Source: an uncultured Mucispirillum sp.
GTDB lineage: Bacteria > Chrysiogenota > Deferribacteres > Deferribacterales > Mucispirillaceae
DNA: 64,000 nucleotides
Direction: 5' to 3'
Assembly: GCA_944323205.1 (NCBI GenBank)
Contig: CALURO010000001.1
Location: forward strand, 186,001-250,000
Positions 27,855 through 35,688 of the stretch are shown in pieces. Every line of letters starts with the position of its first letter. Position 1 is the first letter of the stretch. The notes under the pieces are model-generated. The model worked only from the letters and a program-made list of their open reading frames with translations, had not been told where the DNA came from and made no database searches. The position numbers and the translations under genes were made by a program.

Positions 27855-27895
27855 AAAAGGGTTTAGGCTGGAGGACCTAAACCCCTTTTTTTGTG
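27855..27895. terminator. Bidirectional intrinsic terminator
   Basis: GGGTTTAGG / CCTAAACCC stem with loop CTGGAGGA; TTTTTTT on the plus side and TTTTTTATT on the minus side. Confidence 0.85.
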
Positions 27896-27920
27896 TATTG
27901 GCACTACACTTTTTTATGGA

Positions 27921-27996
27921 ATATACAAAGCTGTGGAGAGATGCCTTGTATATCTTTGGATTTTGTAAAATATTTTTTAAAAACCATTTTACAAAA
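27921..27996. other. Two hairpins downstream of flagellin
   Basis: ATATACAA / TTGTATAT (27921-27953) and TTTTGTAAAA / TTTTACAAAA (27961-27996). They lie between two terminators in a gene-free stretch and could belong to a short unassigned RNA on either strand. No known RNA family recognised. Confidence 0.4.
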
Positions 27997-28011
27997 GCCG
28001 AAGTTTTTTAT

Positions 28012-28040
28012 ACTCCCCCTTTTTTATAAGGGGGAGTTTT
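28012..28040. terminator. Intrinsic terminator of the flagellin gene
   Basis: ACTCCCCCTT / AAGGGGGAGT stem (10 bp) directly after the flagellin stop; TTTT on the plus side, a weaker T-rich run on the minus side. Confidence 0.8.
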
Positions 28041-28044
28041 ATAT

Positions 28045-30330
28045 TTATTGTAATAATTGAGCTGCGTAGCTTGGGATTTGGTTAGCCTGTGCAAGCATTG
28101 CTGTTGCTGATTGTAATAACACTTGCTGTGCTGCTAAATCACTTGATGCTTGAGCTATATCTAAATCTCTTATACGGCTTTCTGCTGATACCATATTTTC
28201 CCTTGTTGTATTTAAGTTAGTTATTGTATATTCTAACCTGTTCATTTGTGCACCAGCTGTTGCTCTTGCTGCTGAGATTTGTTCAAGTGCCATATCTAAT
28301 TTTGTTATTGCTTTTTGTGCATCATTAAATGTTGCTACATTTATACCGTCAATTCCCATACCTACTGTATCTAATCTGCCTATTGATATATCAATCACCT
28401 GCCCTTCATTTGCACCAACTGCAGCTTTTGTAGAGTTATCTTTAATATGCAGGAATGCCTCCTCTGCTCCAAGTTTATCTGTAAATACCATTTTACCATC
28501 TACAAAGTTTACATCTGCTGCTGATTCTGGATTAATTATTACATCTACACCTTCTATTACATTTCTTAACCTGTTATCTGTAACAATATCTTCACCTATA
28601 AACTCACCAGTATGGGCATCTGTTACTCTTACATTTAATGCAGAGTCTGCAGCTTCCTGAATTTGAGTGATACCTAATGCTGATAACACCGCCTCATCAC
28701 CTACAAATGTTAAGTTAGATTCATCACCAAGCACTGCACTTTGGATTACAAATGTTCCTTCTACTGCATGGTCGCCACCTGTTGGAGTTTCTACAAATTT
28801 TACTAAGTTATTATTAACTGTTGTAGCAGAAGTATTTGTGCTGTCTGCACCCATGTCAAGCTGGTCAATTAAAGCAGAAGTTAATTTACGTTCTAAATCT
28901 GCTATTGTATCGCTGCCTTCAAGTGTTACTTTTGCAGTTTTACCACTGCCTGCATATATAGTTATCTCTTGAGTATTATCTAAAATCATTCTGCCATCAG
29001 AGTTTGTAAACTGTGCAAGCTGTGAAAGTTTTGTATATTTTGAAGCAACATCACCTTCACCAAGTATATCTATTGTGCCTGTGCCTGATACAACTGTGCC
29101 TCTTTCAAGTGTTATATCCATTTGACCATAAAATACATTACCTGATTTGTCCATTTGGGCGGTATGTATGGTATGAGTTGTGGCAGTATCCATATTTGTT
29201 GCATTAGCTGTAATATGCAGTGTTGAGCCTGTTGAGCCTATTTGGATTGATGCCGCTCCTGCAGCTTCTGCTCTTACACCTGCTACATTTACAAGCATTT
29301 TATCGCCATTTTCCCATGCTGCTGTAGCTGCAAATGATGCAGTCGCTGATGATAATACATAACCTGACAGACCTACTAAACCAGTGCTTATTGCACTTGC
29401 ATTTAATACTGCACCTGCACTACTTACACTTGCATTTATCCATTCGCTGATTTCACCAGTTTTTGTATTCATTACACGGAAACGGATTTGACCAGTGCCA
29501 TTAGCTGTTCTTGCTCCTAAGGCTTCTATTTCAATAGAATATGAGTTAGCACCTGTTGTAGCTGCATTTGCTGCTTGAAAGCCTGCTGCACTAAATGCTG
29601 CACTATTCATGCCACCTGTGCCGCCAGTATAGTATGCAGCTGCTGTTGTTGCTGCTGAGCCTGTAACTTTAATCTGTGTATTAGTTTCTCTAAGCATTCC
29701 TTTTATATTATCAAATTTTGTAATGCTTGTGCCATTTGTATTAATATCATAAGACATTTCACCTTCGCCTAAACGCATAATGTTTGATTTATACACTGAG
29801 TTTTGGCCCGGGTCTACATCATAAGACAGTTTATAGTTGCCTTCTGCTGGTGTTCCTTTAATAACAGCTTCAATATTATCTGTAGAAGCTGACCATAAAG
29901 CTGCTGCATCACCATTTAAAAGTTTTTTAGTGTTAAACTCTGTTGAGTTAGAAACTCTATCTATTTCTTCTTTTAACTGGTCTACTTCAAGCTGTAACAT
30001 TGCACGGTCATTAGTTGTATAAGCTGGGTCACCTGCCTGAACTGCAAGCTCTCTTATACGCTGAACCATTGATGTCATTGAGCCCATCGCTCCCTCTGCT
30101 GTCTGCAGCATTGAAATAGCATCTTGAGCATTTGTTGCTGCTTTATTTAAGCCAGATATTTGTGCTCTTAATTTTTCTGATACTGCTAAGCCTGATGCAT
30201 CATCTGCTGCAGTATTGATTCTTAAACCAGTTGATAATGATTTAATTGTTTTTGCAAGTTTGCTGTTTACGCTGTTTACGCCGCCTTGTGCGCCTATTGC
30301 TGTTGGGTTGTTAACGATTGAAAGTGCCAT
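28045..30330 (-). CDS. fliC: Flagellin, with large central domain
   Basis: 761 aa, much longer than the 270-500 aa of many flagellins; the extra length is the surface-exposed central region (about 180-640), rich in Ala, Gly, Thr and Ser. The N-terminal D0/D1 coiled coils (SVNSKLAKTIKSLSTGLRIN, DDASGLAVSEKLRAQISGL) and C-terminal D1/D0 (RATAGAQMNRLEYTITNL, QQVLLQSATAMLAQANQ) are intact. The segment QRIRELAVQ (90-98) matches the TLR5-recognised epitope. Shine-Dalgarno GGAGG, sigma-28-like promoter just upstream and a strong terminator behind: a monocistronic filament gene. Confidence 0.95.
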   Translation of the reverse strand: MALSIVNNPTAIGAQGGVNSVNSKLAKTIKSLSTGLRINTAADDASGLAVSEKLRAQISGLNKAATNAQDAISMLQTAEGAMGSMTSMVQRIRELAVQAGDPAYTTNDRAMLQLEVDQLKEEIDRVSNSTEFNTKKLLNGDAAALWSASTDNIEAVIKGTPAEGNYKLSYDVDPGQNSVYKSNIMRLGEGEMSYDINTNGTSITKFDNIKGMLRETNTQIKVTGSAATTAAAYYTGGTGGMNSAAFSAAGFQAANAATTGANSYSIEIEALGARTANGTGQIRFRVMNTKTGEISEWINASVSSAGAVLNASAISTGLVGLSGYVLSSATASFAATAAWENGDKMLVNVAGVRAEAAGAASIQIGSTGSTLHITANATNMDTATTHTIHTAQMDKSGNVFYGQMDITLERGTVVSGTGTIDILGEGDVASKYTKLSQLAQFTNSDGRMILDNTQEITIYAGSGKTAKVTLEGSDTIADLERKLTSALIDQLDMGADSTNTSATTVNNNLVKFVETPTGGDHAVEGTFVIQSAVLGDESNLTFVGDEAVLSALGITQIQEAADSALNVRVTDAHTGEFIGEDIVTDNRLRNVIEGVDVIINPESAADVNFVDGKMVFTDKLGAEEAFLHIKDNSTKAAVGANEGQVIDISIGRLDTVGMGIDGINVATFNDAQKAITKLDMALEQISAARATAGAQMNRLEYTITNLNTTRENMVSAESRIRDLDIAQASSDLAAQQVLLQSATAMLAQANQIPSYAAQLLQ

Positions 30331-30372
30331 AATTTTCCTCCAGTTTTACTATAAATTATCTCTCCAAATAAT

Positions 30373-30398
30373 TTATAGATAAGTTTTTTGTGCCTTTA
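30373..30398 (-). promoter_or_regulatory. Sigma-28-like promoter of flagellin
   Basis: Minus strand: TAAAGGCA, 10 bp, ATCTATAA. It resembles the FliA consensus TAAAGTTT-N11-GCCGATAA, with the -10 partly off consensus. It shares the segment AAAACTTATC with the stronger copy at 30875-30901. Predicted start near 30365, leaving a leader of about 35 bp with GGAGG. Confidence 0.55.
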
Positions 30399-30583
30399 AA
30401 TTTGTTTTTTACTTTTTTAGATGCAACTCTATTGTTAAAATTTTGCATCATTTTAAAAAGTTAGTGTTTTGCGTGGTTATGAATTTTATAATAAGATTGC
30501 AGGCTCTCCACTTCCTTTTTACGCAATAATATTAATAAAATATAACCAGAATTATTCGTCCTTGCATAAAGCCTTACAGAAAA

Positions 30584-30674
30584 CAAAAAAGCCGATAAGG
30601 ATATCCTTACCGGCTCAATTATCTTGATACCTGTTCAGCTGTCATATTAAAAATATATACACTTATTTTTAATA
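30584..30674 (-). ncRNA. Structured RNA candidate, second unit
   Basis: Read on the minus strand: an 11-bp hairpin (TATTAAAAATA / TATTTTTAATA, 30645-30674) with AAGTG at its loop; the block GGTATCAAGATAATTGAGCC (30612-30631); and a terminator GCCGGTAAGGATATCCTTATCGGC plus TTTTTT. It shares this architecture and 18 of 20 bases of the block with the first unit at 30704-30868. No known Rfam-type family recognised. No clear promoter of its own was found. Confidence 0.5.
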
Positions 30675-30703
30675 TACTAAATTTTAATTTTTTTATAAGG
30701 CAG

Positions 30704-30868
30704 CAAAAAAAGCCCACAAGGATATTTCCTTATGGGCTCAACTATTTTGATACCTTATAATATTTAAGATATATAATTTCCACTTTATATATCTTATTAA
30801 ATTTTTAAATGTGACACTGGAACTGCTCCTTGTTTTAAGTAAGCTTTTGTTTCCTAGTCTCTCTCACA
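30704..30868 (-). ncRNA. Sigma-28-driven structured RNA candidate, first unit
   Basis: Predicted start near 30868 from the sigma-28 promoter at 30875-30901; end at terminator GCCCATAAGGA / TCCTTGTGGGC plus TTTTTTT (about 165 nt). The 5' part folds (ATGTGA with TCACAT; CTAGGAA with TTCCAG). A second hairpin (TAAGATATAT / ATATATCTTA, loop holding AAAGTG) is followed by GGTATCAAAATAGTTGAGCC and the terminator. The open frames here are negligible, so a regulatory RNA of the late flagellar class is likely. GGA in single-stranded positions could bind CsrA (speculation). Confidence 0.55.
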
Positions 30869-30874
30869 TTTTTA

Positions 30875-30901
30875 TTATCGGATAAGTTTTAATTTACTTT
30901 A
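30875..30901 (-). promoter_or_regulatory. Sigma-28 (FliA) promoter upstream of the RNA candidates
   Basis: Minus strand TAAAGTAA, exactly 11 bp, TCCGATAA; the FliA consensus is TAAAGTTT-N11-GCCGATAA (13 of 16 matches). No coding gene starts within 500 bp downstream before a terminator. Confidence 0.75.
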
Positions 30902-31064
30902 ATATTTTTTTTAAAAACTTATCTTTTTTCTTTGGGCTTTTCTTTATCTCTGCCCCCTGTGTAATAATTATCGGAGCTAAATTATAAAACTTTAATATTT
31001 TTTTAATTTTTTATTAATTTTTCAAATACTTTTATTATCAATATTTTATAGTATTTATAAAACC

Positions 31065-31475
31065 TTAATCATCAATATCCCCGTATAATTTGCCAACACA
31101 TGAGCCACAGAAATCTATTTTTATATCTCCAAATATTCTTTTATCTTGTAATACAGCAGCTATTTTTCTTGCTTCTTTTAATGAAAAAGCATAATCTATA
31201 ACTGTAAGTTTATCTTCTTTTATTTTTTTACAGCATACACTACTTTTTACTTTGCCTTCTTCTATTTCATAAGCAATAATATGTACAGGGTGCTTTTCTG
31301 CATTATGGTTTATTGCAAAAACATAAAAATATTCTTTATCGTCATCAAAAATACTTTCTTCAATAACTTCATCTAATACTGCAGGCTCTATAGCTTTTTT
31401 AAGCAGCACCATTTCAAGTCTTGATTCAAACTTCCTTTCAATAATATTTTCAAAAATCTCTTTTTTGTCGCTCAT
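31065..31475 (-). CDS. Hypothetical acidic cytoplasmic protein
   Basis: 136 aa, soluble, no signal peptide. N-terminal helix (IFENIIERKFESRLEMVLLKKAIEP), then a beta-rich part (EYFYVFAINHNAEKHPVHIIAYEI), and two Cys pairs (CCKK, CGSC) toward the end that could bind metal or be redox-active. GGAGG upstream. It lies upstream of the sigma-28 RNA locus and flagellin on the same strand, but its frame ends 160 bp before the sigma-28 promoter; no link can be shown. No family recognised. Confidence 0.65.
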   Translation of the reverse strand: MSDKKEIFENIIERKFESRLEMVLLKKAIEPAVLDEVIEESIFDDDKEYFYVFAINHNAEKHPVHIIAYEIEEGKVKSSVCCKKIKEDKLTVIDYAFSLKEARKIAAVLQDKRIFGDIKIDFCGSCVGKLYGDIDD

Positions 31476-31568
31476 ATTATCCTCCTTATAGTTATAAGAT
31501 TATATCTTAAAATAAATTAATTATAAAACATATATTGAAAATATTATTAGTACATAAAATATTACAAA

Positions 31569-32411
31569 CTATGGCTGTGCAACTTCTGCAAACCCAAAGA
31601 TAACATCACCATCTCTTTTTAATTCAACCACACTCATATCGACTACACCTATTAAAAGCTCTGTTATAACATAATCATCATTTATATATTTTGTAGCCTT
31701 ATTTTCTTCAAGTGATGGTGGATAATATTCATCTAACTGTGCTTTATCAGAAATTTTATTAAACTCAGTATTTTCAGAGAAAACATATTCTCTTATAATA
31801 TTATATGCTGTATCCATATCAGAAGTATTTACAACAAATTTTTTATAATTTACATTATCATCACGGCCATAAGCATTTTTTATTACTAAATTTGAATCTT
31901 TACTAATTAAGTTTTTTCCAATAAATTCAGTTCCCATATCATATACTGTTAATTTATCAGTAATTTTTTCAGGCTCACTTTCTCCAAACGCATCTCTGAA
32001 ATGCCACATACCTGTATAATCATATACATAAATTCCATCTTCTTTTTTTAAAAATAATAAATTAAAATCTACATCATTATATATAAATCTTAAATGTATC
32101 TTATTTTTATTTTTTCTTTTATCAGGTGCTTTTTCAGGCAAATGTATTAAAATATTATCAGAAAAATGTGCATTTTCTTTTAAATACTCTTTATATGCAT
32201 AATATGCTTTATTTAAGTCATCTATATTTGTTTTATATACATCAGCACATAGATTACTATACATATATTCATTAAGTTTTACTTGTTTTTTATCTTCTGT
32301 AATATATTTACATGGACTATTAAATGATTCTTTAATAACTTGAAACTGACTTTCTTCTGCATAGCTGTAAACTGAAAATAGTAATATAAGTATAAAACTT
32401 AATTTTTTCAT
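31569..32411 (-). CDS. Hypothetical secreted protein
   Basis: 280 aa with a signal peptide (MKKLSFILILLFSVYSYA, cut near AEE). The mature part is rich in Lys, Asp and Tyr with mixed strands and helices; two Cys (CKYITEDKK, SNLCADVYK) near residues 34 and 54 may pair. AGGAG upstream. Stands alone between element B and the 31065 gene. No domain recognised. Confidence 0.65.
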   Translation of the reverse strand: MKKLSFILILLFSVYSYAEESQFQVIKESFNSPCKYITEDKKQVKLNEYMYSNLCADVYKTNIDDLNKAYYAYKEYLKENAHFSDNILIHLPEKAPDKRKNKNKIHLRFIYNDVDFNLLFLKKEDGIYVYDYTGMWHFRDAFGESEPEKITDKLTVYDMGTEFIGKNLISKDSNLVIKNAYGRDDNVNYKKFVVNTSDMDTAYNIIREYVFSENTEFNKISDKAQLDEYYPPSLEENKATKYINDDYVITELLIGVVDMSVVELKRDGDVIFGFAEVAQP

Positions 32412-32485
32412 TATAGTATCTCCTTTTTGTTTATGTATAATAACATACTATAATCTGATATTTTACATGTCAAGAATATTATATT

Positions 32486-32701
32486 CTGGTGGTACCCCAT
32501 TTTTTTACAACATTTTATGTCACCTTGATGCGAAGTGCTAGCGGAGCCGAAGAGTCTATAATTTTTACTAACTAGAACATTATAAGATTCTTCGCCTACT
32601 ATCGTAGGCTCTGAATGACAGTTACCTGAGATTATTTCTATTTTTACATATATTATCAAATAATTATAGCATTTTTTAATAAAAAAATGGGGTACCACCA
32701 G
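32486..32701. repeat. 216-bp inverted-repeat element, copy B
   Basis: Same family as copy A, opposite orientation: ends CTGGTGGTACCCC and GGGGTACCACCAG, perfect inverted repeats here. Flanked by a 9-bp direct repeat TATTATATT (32477-32485 and 32702-32710), a target-site duplication. Interior nearly identical to copy A, suggesting recent movement by a transposase encoded elsewhere. About 110 bp from the tRNA-Arg gene. Confidence 0.85.
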
Positions 32702-32779
32702 TATTATATTTCTTTACTTATAGTTATTTAAAGATATTTTATAAAATAATGTATTTAGATGTGATATAAATAATTACAC

Positions 32780-32808
32780 AAAAAAAGCCTTGAATAATCA
32801 AGGCTTTA
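32780..32808 (-). terminator. Terminator of tRNA-Arg
   Basis: AAGCCTTGA / TCAAGGCTT stem with loop ATAA-type, followed on the minus strand by TTTTTTTG, right behind the tRNA 3' end. Confidence 0.85.
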
Positions 32809-32813
32809 ATAAG

Positions 32814-32887
32814 TGCCCCTAGCAGGAATTGAACCTGCGACCTGCGGATTAGGAATCCGTCGCTCTATCCAACTGAGCTATAGAGGC
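32814..32887 (-). tRNA. tRNA-Arg (anticodon CCU)
   Basis: Cloverleaf on the minus strand: acceptor GCCTCTA / TAGGGGC (one G-T), D-arm TAGCTCAGTTGGATAGAGC, anticodon loop TTCCTAA giving CCT, T-arm AGGTTCAATTCCT. CCA is not encoded. The integrase gene of the conjugative element ends only 26 bp upstream on the same strand, so this tRNA marks, or lies next to, the element boundary. Confidence 0.95.
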
Positions 32888-32913
32888 AGTATTTCCCTGA
32901 TTGAATTTATTTA

Positions 32914-33870
32914 TTAAGACTTGTCATAGATATTCTCCTTTTTATCTTTTATTATCCTCCTATCTATAAAGCATAATTTATTAACTGCGTCAAGCTCTTT
33001 TTTTCTATCATTTGCTAAATATCGCTCTGTCATTGCAATAGAACTGTGTCCCAACATGTGCTGTATGACTTTAATATTGGTGCCATTGTGTAAAAGAGTT
33101 GTTGCAAAAGTTCTTCTTAAATCATGAAATCTGAAAAATTTAATATCTGCCTGCTTTAATGCAGTTTTAAAAGACCTCTTTACTTCTTTTGTTTTAAAAA
33201 TATATTCACCATTGTCATATTCAAGCATATATTTATTTAATTCATCAAGCAAGTCTTGATGCAAACATATAAGCTGCCCCTTGCCTGACTTTGTTTCGCA
33301 GCCATCAAGCTGGTAAATATTACCTTGAATTTTTGATTTTTTCATATTTACTATATTGCTGTATCTCATACCAGTATATAATGCCGTTAAAACTATATAA
33401 TAAAGCTCTTTATTCTTACTTTTTTTACAGGCTTCAAGTAGAGCATTCACTTCAAATTCATTTAATGCCCTGTTTCTGCTTTCCTCTTTATATTTTTTTA
33501 TATATTTTATTGGATTTTCCTTTATCACTTTATCTTTAAGTGCAGTATTAAATATATGGCTTAAACAGGAACGATAGCGATTTTGAGTAGCTTGTGTAAT
33601 CTTTCTGTCCTTTTTTAAAAGATGAAAGAAATTTATAATATCATTTTCTGTTATATCAATAATATTTTTTTTAACGAATGAATAGCTTGTAATTATTTTT
33701 AATTTACCAAGTATATCTCTAAAATTTCTATCTGTTTTAGCATTTTTTTGAAAAGGGATATAAGTATCCTCAATAAACCTCTCTAATGTGATTTTGCCAT
33801 TATCTATATTACCTGAAATTAATATAGATGTTAAATCAGTGATTTGTTTTAAAATTTCTAATTTTGTCAT
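32914..33870 (-). CDS. Tyrosine recombinase / integrase of the conjugative element
   Basis: 318 aa. SAM-like core-binding domain (about 28-115) and catalytic domain with the full set of residues: Arg169 (YTGMRYSN), His249 and Arg252 (HDLRR), His275 (MLGHSS), Tyr284 (TERYLA). Catalyses site-specific integration and excision. It reads toward tRNA-Arg with only 26 bp between, which suggests the att site is at or in the tRNA. The ribosome-binding site lies in a hairpin (33878-33910), possibly limiting translation. Confidence 0.95.
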   Translation of the reverse strand: MTKLEILKQITDLTSILISGNIDNGKITLERFIEDTYIPFQKNAKTDRNFRDILGKLKIITSYSFVKKNIIDITENDIINFFHLLKKDRKITQATQNRYRSCLSHIFNTALKDKVIKENPIKYIKKYKEESRNRALNEFEVNALLEACKKSKNKELYYIVLTALYTGMRYSNIVNMKKSKIQGNIYQLDGCETKSGKGQLICLHQDLLDELNKYMLEYDNGEYIFKTKEVKRSFKTALKQADIKFFRFHDLRRTFATTLLHNGTNIKVIQHMLGHSSIAMTERYLANDRKKELDAVNKLCFIDRRIIKDKKENIYDKS

Positions 33871-33877
33871 AGTGTAA

Positions 33878-33910
33878 CTCCTTGCTGTTTTTTTGTTAAA
33901 TACAGCAAGG
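33878..33910 (-). promoter_or_regulatory. Hairpin that can hide the integrase ribosome-binding site
   Basis: On the minus strand CCTTGCTGT pairs perfectly with ACAGCAAGG (9 bp, loop of 13), and the Shine-Dalgarno AAGGAG is partly inside the 3' arm, 8-9 bp before the integrase ATG. No T-run follows, so a translational switch is likelier than a terminator. Confidence 0.55.
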
Positions 33911-33925
33911 AAATTACCAAAAACA

Positions 33926-34390
33926 TTAAAACACCAAATACATTATAAGTAATGAAAGTATAATATTGCCAGAAAGTAATAATTTTACATAAAAATTACT
34001 TGTGAATAGTAAACTATTTTTTTCTTCATTAACTTTGTTTAATTTATCTATTTTATCAGCAATAAAATATAGAGTTTCCTTTAATTTTTCATCAGTTGAT
34101 TTTTTAATTTCGTTAGTAAGTAGTTGCACTTTTGAAAGAAATTCTTTATCATTTTCAAGCTTTTTATCATCTAAATAAATTTTAAATTCATCAATAATAT
34201 CTCTCTGCTGGTGTCCTATACTATCAATATTATTATCAAGTTCGCTTGCATATTCTTTAAAAACATATTTTGCAATAGTATAAAACATTAAAACAGGGTC
34301 ATTATTTTCAATGATGGATTCATTATTTAAAGCAATAGTTTTGATTAATTCTTCAAACTCTGCATCATCAATTTTATATATTTTACTCAT
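33926..34390 (-). CDS. TraM-like conjugation protein, membrane-anchored
   Basis: 154 aa from the ATG at 34390 (AAGGTG before it; an upstream GTG has none). The pattern (F)EELIKTIALN...NNDPVLMFYTIAKYVFKEYASELD, then a long helix and a single C-terminal membrane segment (YVKLLLSGNIILSLLIMYLVF), resembles RP4 TraM, a small transfer protein. The match is from memory, so moderate. It sits downstream of parA-parB(KorB) and before int. Its length (RP4 TraM about 145 aa) fits. Confidence 0.5.
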   Translation of the reverse strand: MSKIYKIDDAEFEELIKTIALNNESIIENNDPVLMFYTIAKYVFKEYASELDNNIDSIGHQQRDIIDEFKIYLDDKKLENDKEFLSKVQLLTNEIKKSTDEKLKETLYFIADKIDKLNKVNEEKNSLLFTSNFYVKLLLSGNIILSLLIMYLVF

Positions 34391-34395
34391 TATAT

Positions 34396-34656
34396 TCACC
34401 TTTGATTTAATAATTTTATTCTTTCAACAGCTCCATCAGCCTCTATTAGCTCTGAATATGTAGAAAGCATAACATCTTTGAAAAAGTCAATTCCTTCATC
34501 TTTTAATTCTTTTTCAAGCAATTTTAAAATTTCGTGCAGTGCAGCATTGTGCATAAAAATCAAACTACTTATATCACCATTGATTTTAGAATATACTTTT
34601 TTATTCTTATCAATAATTATTCTTAATTCTGCATAAATATCATGATTATTTTTCAT
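34396..34656 (-). CDS. Small hypothetical protein of the partition operon
   Basis: 86 aa, helical, acidic/basic mix, no membrane segment. Start codon overlaps the korB stop by 11 bp, and its own stop overlaps the start region of the TraM-like gene, so it is clearly part of the same operon. Its position suggests a partition or transfer accessory role. No family recognised. Confidence 0.65.
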   Translation of the reverse strand: MKNNHDIYAELRIIIDKNKKVYSKINGDISSLIFMHNAALHEILKLLEKELKDEGIDFFKDVMLSTYSELIEADGAVERIKLLNQR

Positions 34657-35677
34657 CTTTTACTCGTAAATTATACACATATTCAAGCATATCTAAAAGC
34701 TTATTATTTTCAAAAAGATAATCATAGAATTTATATGATAACATAACTAATGTAGTATCATTATTAGAATCAAAAATTCTACCAGACGTATCAATATAAA
34801 TATCTTTATACCATTTTTGTTTTATTGGTGTATCTATATTTTCAATAATTTCTGCTTCATCTTCATTAGAATCATGTTCAGTAATATCATTATCATCTTT
34901 TTCATCAGTTTGTAACTTTTGAACTCTTTCATTAATGATAGTATTTTCTGGTTCATCTAAATAATCTTCAATATTAGGTCTTACTAAATCTTCTTCTGTA
35001 ATAATAGAGTTATCATCATTATTGGATAGGTTATTTAATTTATCAATAATATTCCTATTAATATTATCAATACTGTTAATATAATCAAGTGCTGCTGCAT
35101 ATATATCTGGTTCAGCATTATTTAGAAATTTATTAATTTCTACAATTAAAGTAATATCTTTTGTTTTTGGCGTAAGTAATTTTTTTATATCATCATCAAT
35201 TTTTGCATAATTATAGTATAGAGTAACATATGAGTTACTTTTAGATAAAGACTGTGCAATCTCTTTCTTTTTTAGCTTTTTAACATCTATTAAATATTGA
35301 ATAGTATCAGCTATTTCAGTAAAAGTTAACTCTGACCGTTGGATATTTTCAATAAGCTGTTTTTCTCTTATATCGTCAGGTAAAGAATTTATAATAATAG
35401 CTGGTATTGATTTTAAGCCTGCATATTTAGCAGCTTTATACCGTCTTTCACCATAACAAAGCAAATATTTTTCACCTTCATTTTTTTTAATAACAGTGAT
35501 AGGTGATAGCACACCATGCTGCTTGATAGAATCTGCTAAATTATCTATTTCATAAAATGTTTTTCTTGGCTGCTTTATATCTACTACTATATCATCAATA
35601 TCTATTTCCTGAAATTTCTCTTCATCAGCACTCATTAATAAATCACTTGTTTTTTTAATACCTTTTAAAAAATCCAT
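34646..35677 (-). CDS. korB: ParB family protein, probable KorB-type regulator
   Basis: 343 aa. N-terminal ParB/CTPase domain: DIKQPRKTF (box I), LADSIKQHGVLSPITVI, CYGERRYKAAKYAG (GERR-type box II), ENIQRSELT (box III); then an HTH (about 130-160) and an acidic linker. RP4 KorB (358 aa) is a ParB homologue that binds TTTAGCSGCTAAA; six such palindromes occur in this element and nowhere else in the window, one of them inside the adjacent parA gene. With the RP4-type tra/trb genes this makes KorB function likely, though the C-terminal domain is not clearly KorB-like. Preceded by AGGTG. Confidence 0.7.
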   Translation of the reverse strand: MDFLKGIKKTSDLLMSADEEKFQEIDIDDIVVDIKQPRKTFYEIDNLADSIKQHGVLSPITVIKKNEGEKYLLCYGERRYKAAKYAGLKSIPAIIINSLPDDIREKQLIENIQRSELTFTEIADTIQYLIDVKKLKKKEIAQSLSKSNSYVTLYYNYAKIDDDIKKLLTPKTKDITLIVEINKFLNNAEPDIYAAALDYINSIDNINRNIIDKLNNLSNNDDNSIITEEDLVRPNIEDYLDEPENTIINERVQKLQTDEKDDNDITEHDSNEDEAEIIENIDTPIKQKWYKDIYIDTSGRIFDSNNDTTLVMLSYKFYDYLFENNKLLDMLEYVYNLRVKDEK

Positions 35678-35688
35678 ATAATCACCTC

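Noticed and set aside
27898-27920. Possible sigma-54 site TGGCACTACACTTTTTTA
   Set aside because: The required GC of the -12 element is missing.
30584-30868. c-di-GMP (GEMM), 6S or tmRNA identity for the RNA candidates
   Set aside because: None of the conserved blocks of those families is present; left as an unassigned RNA.
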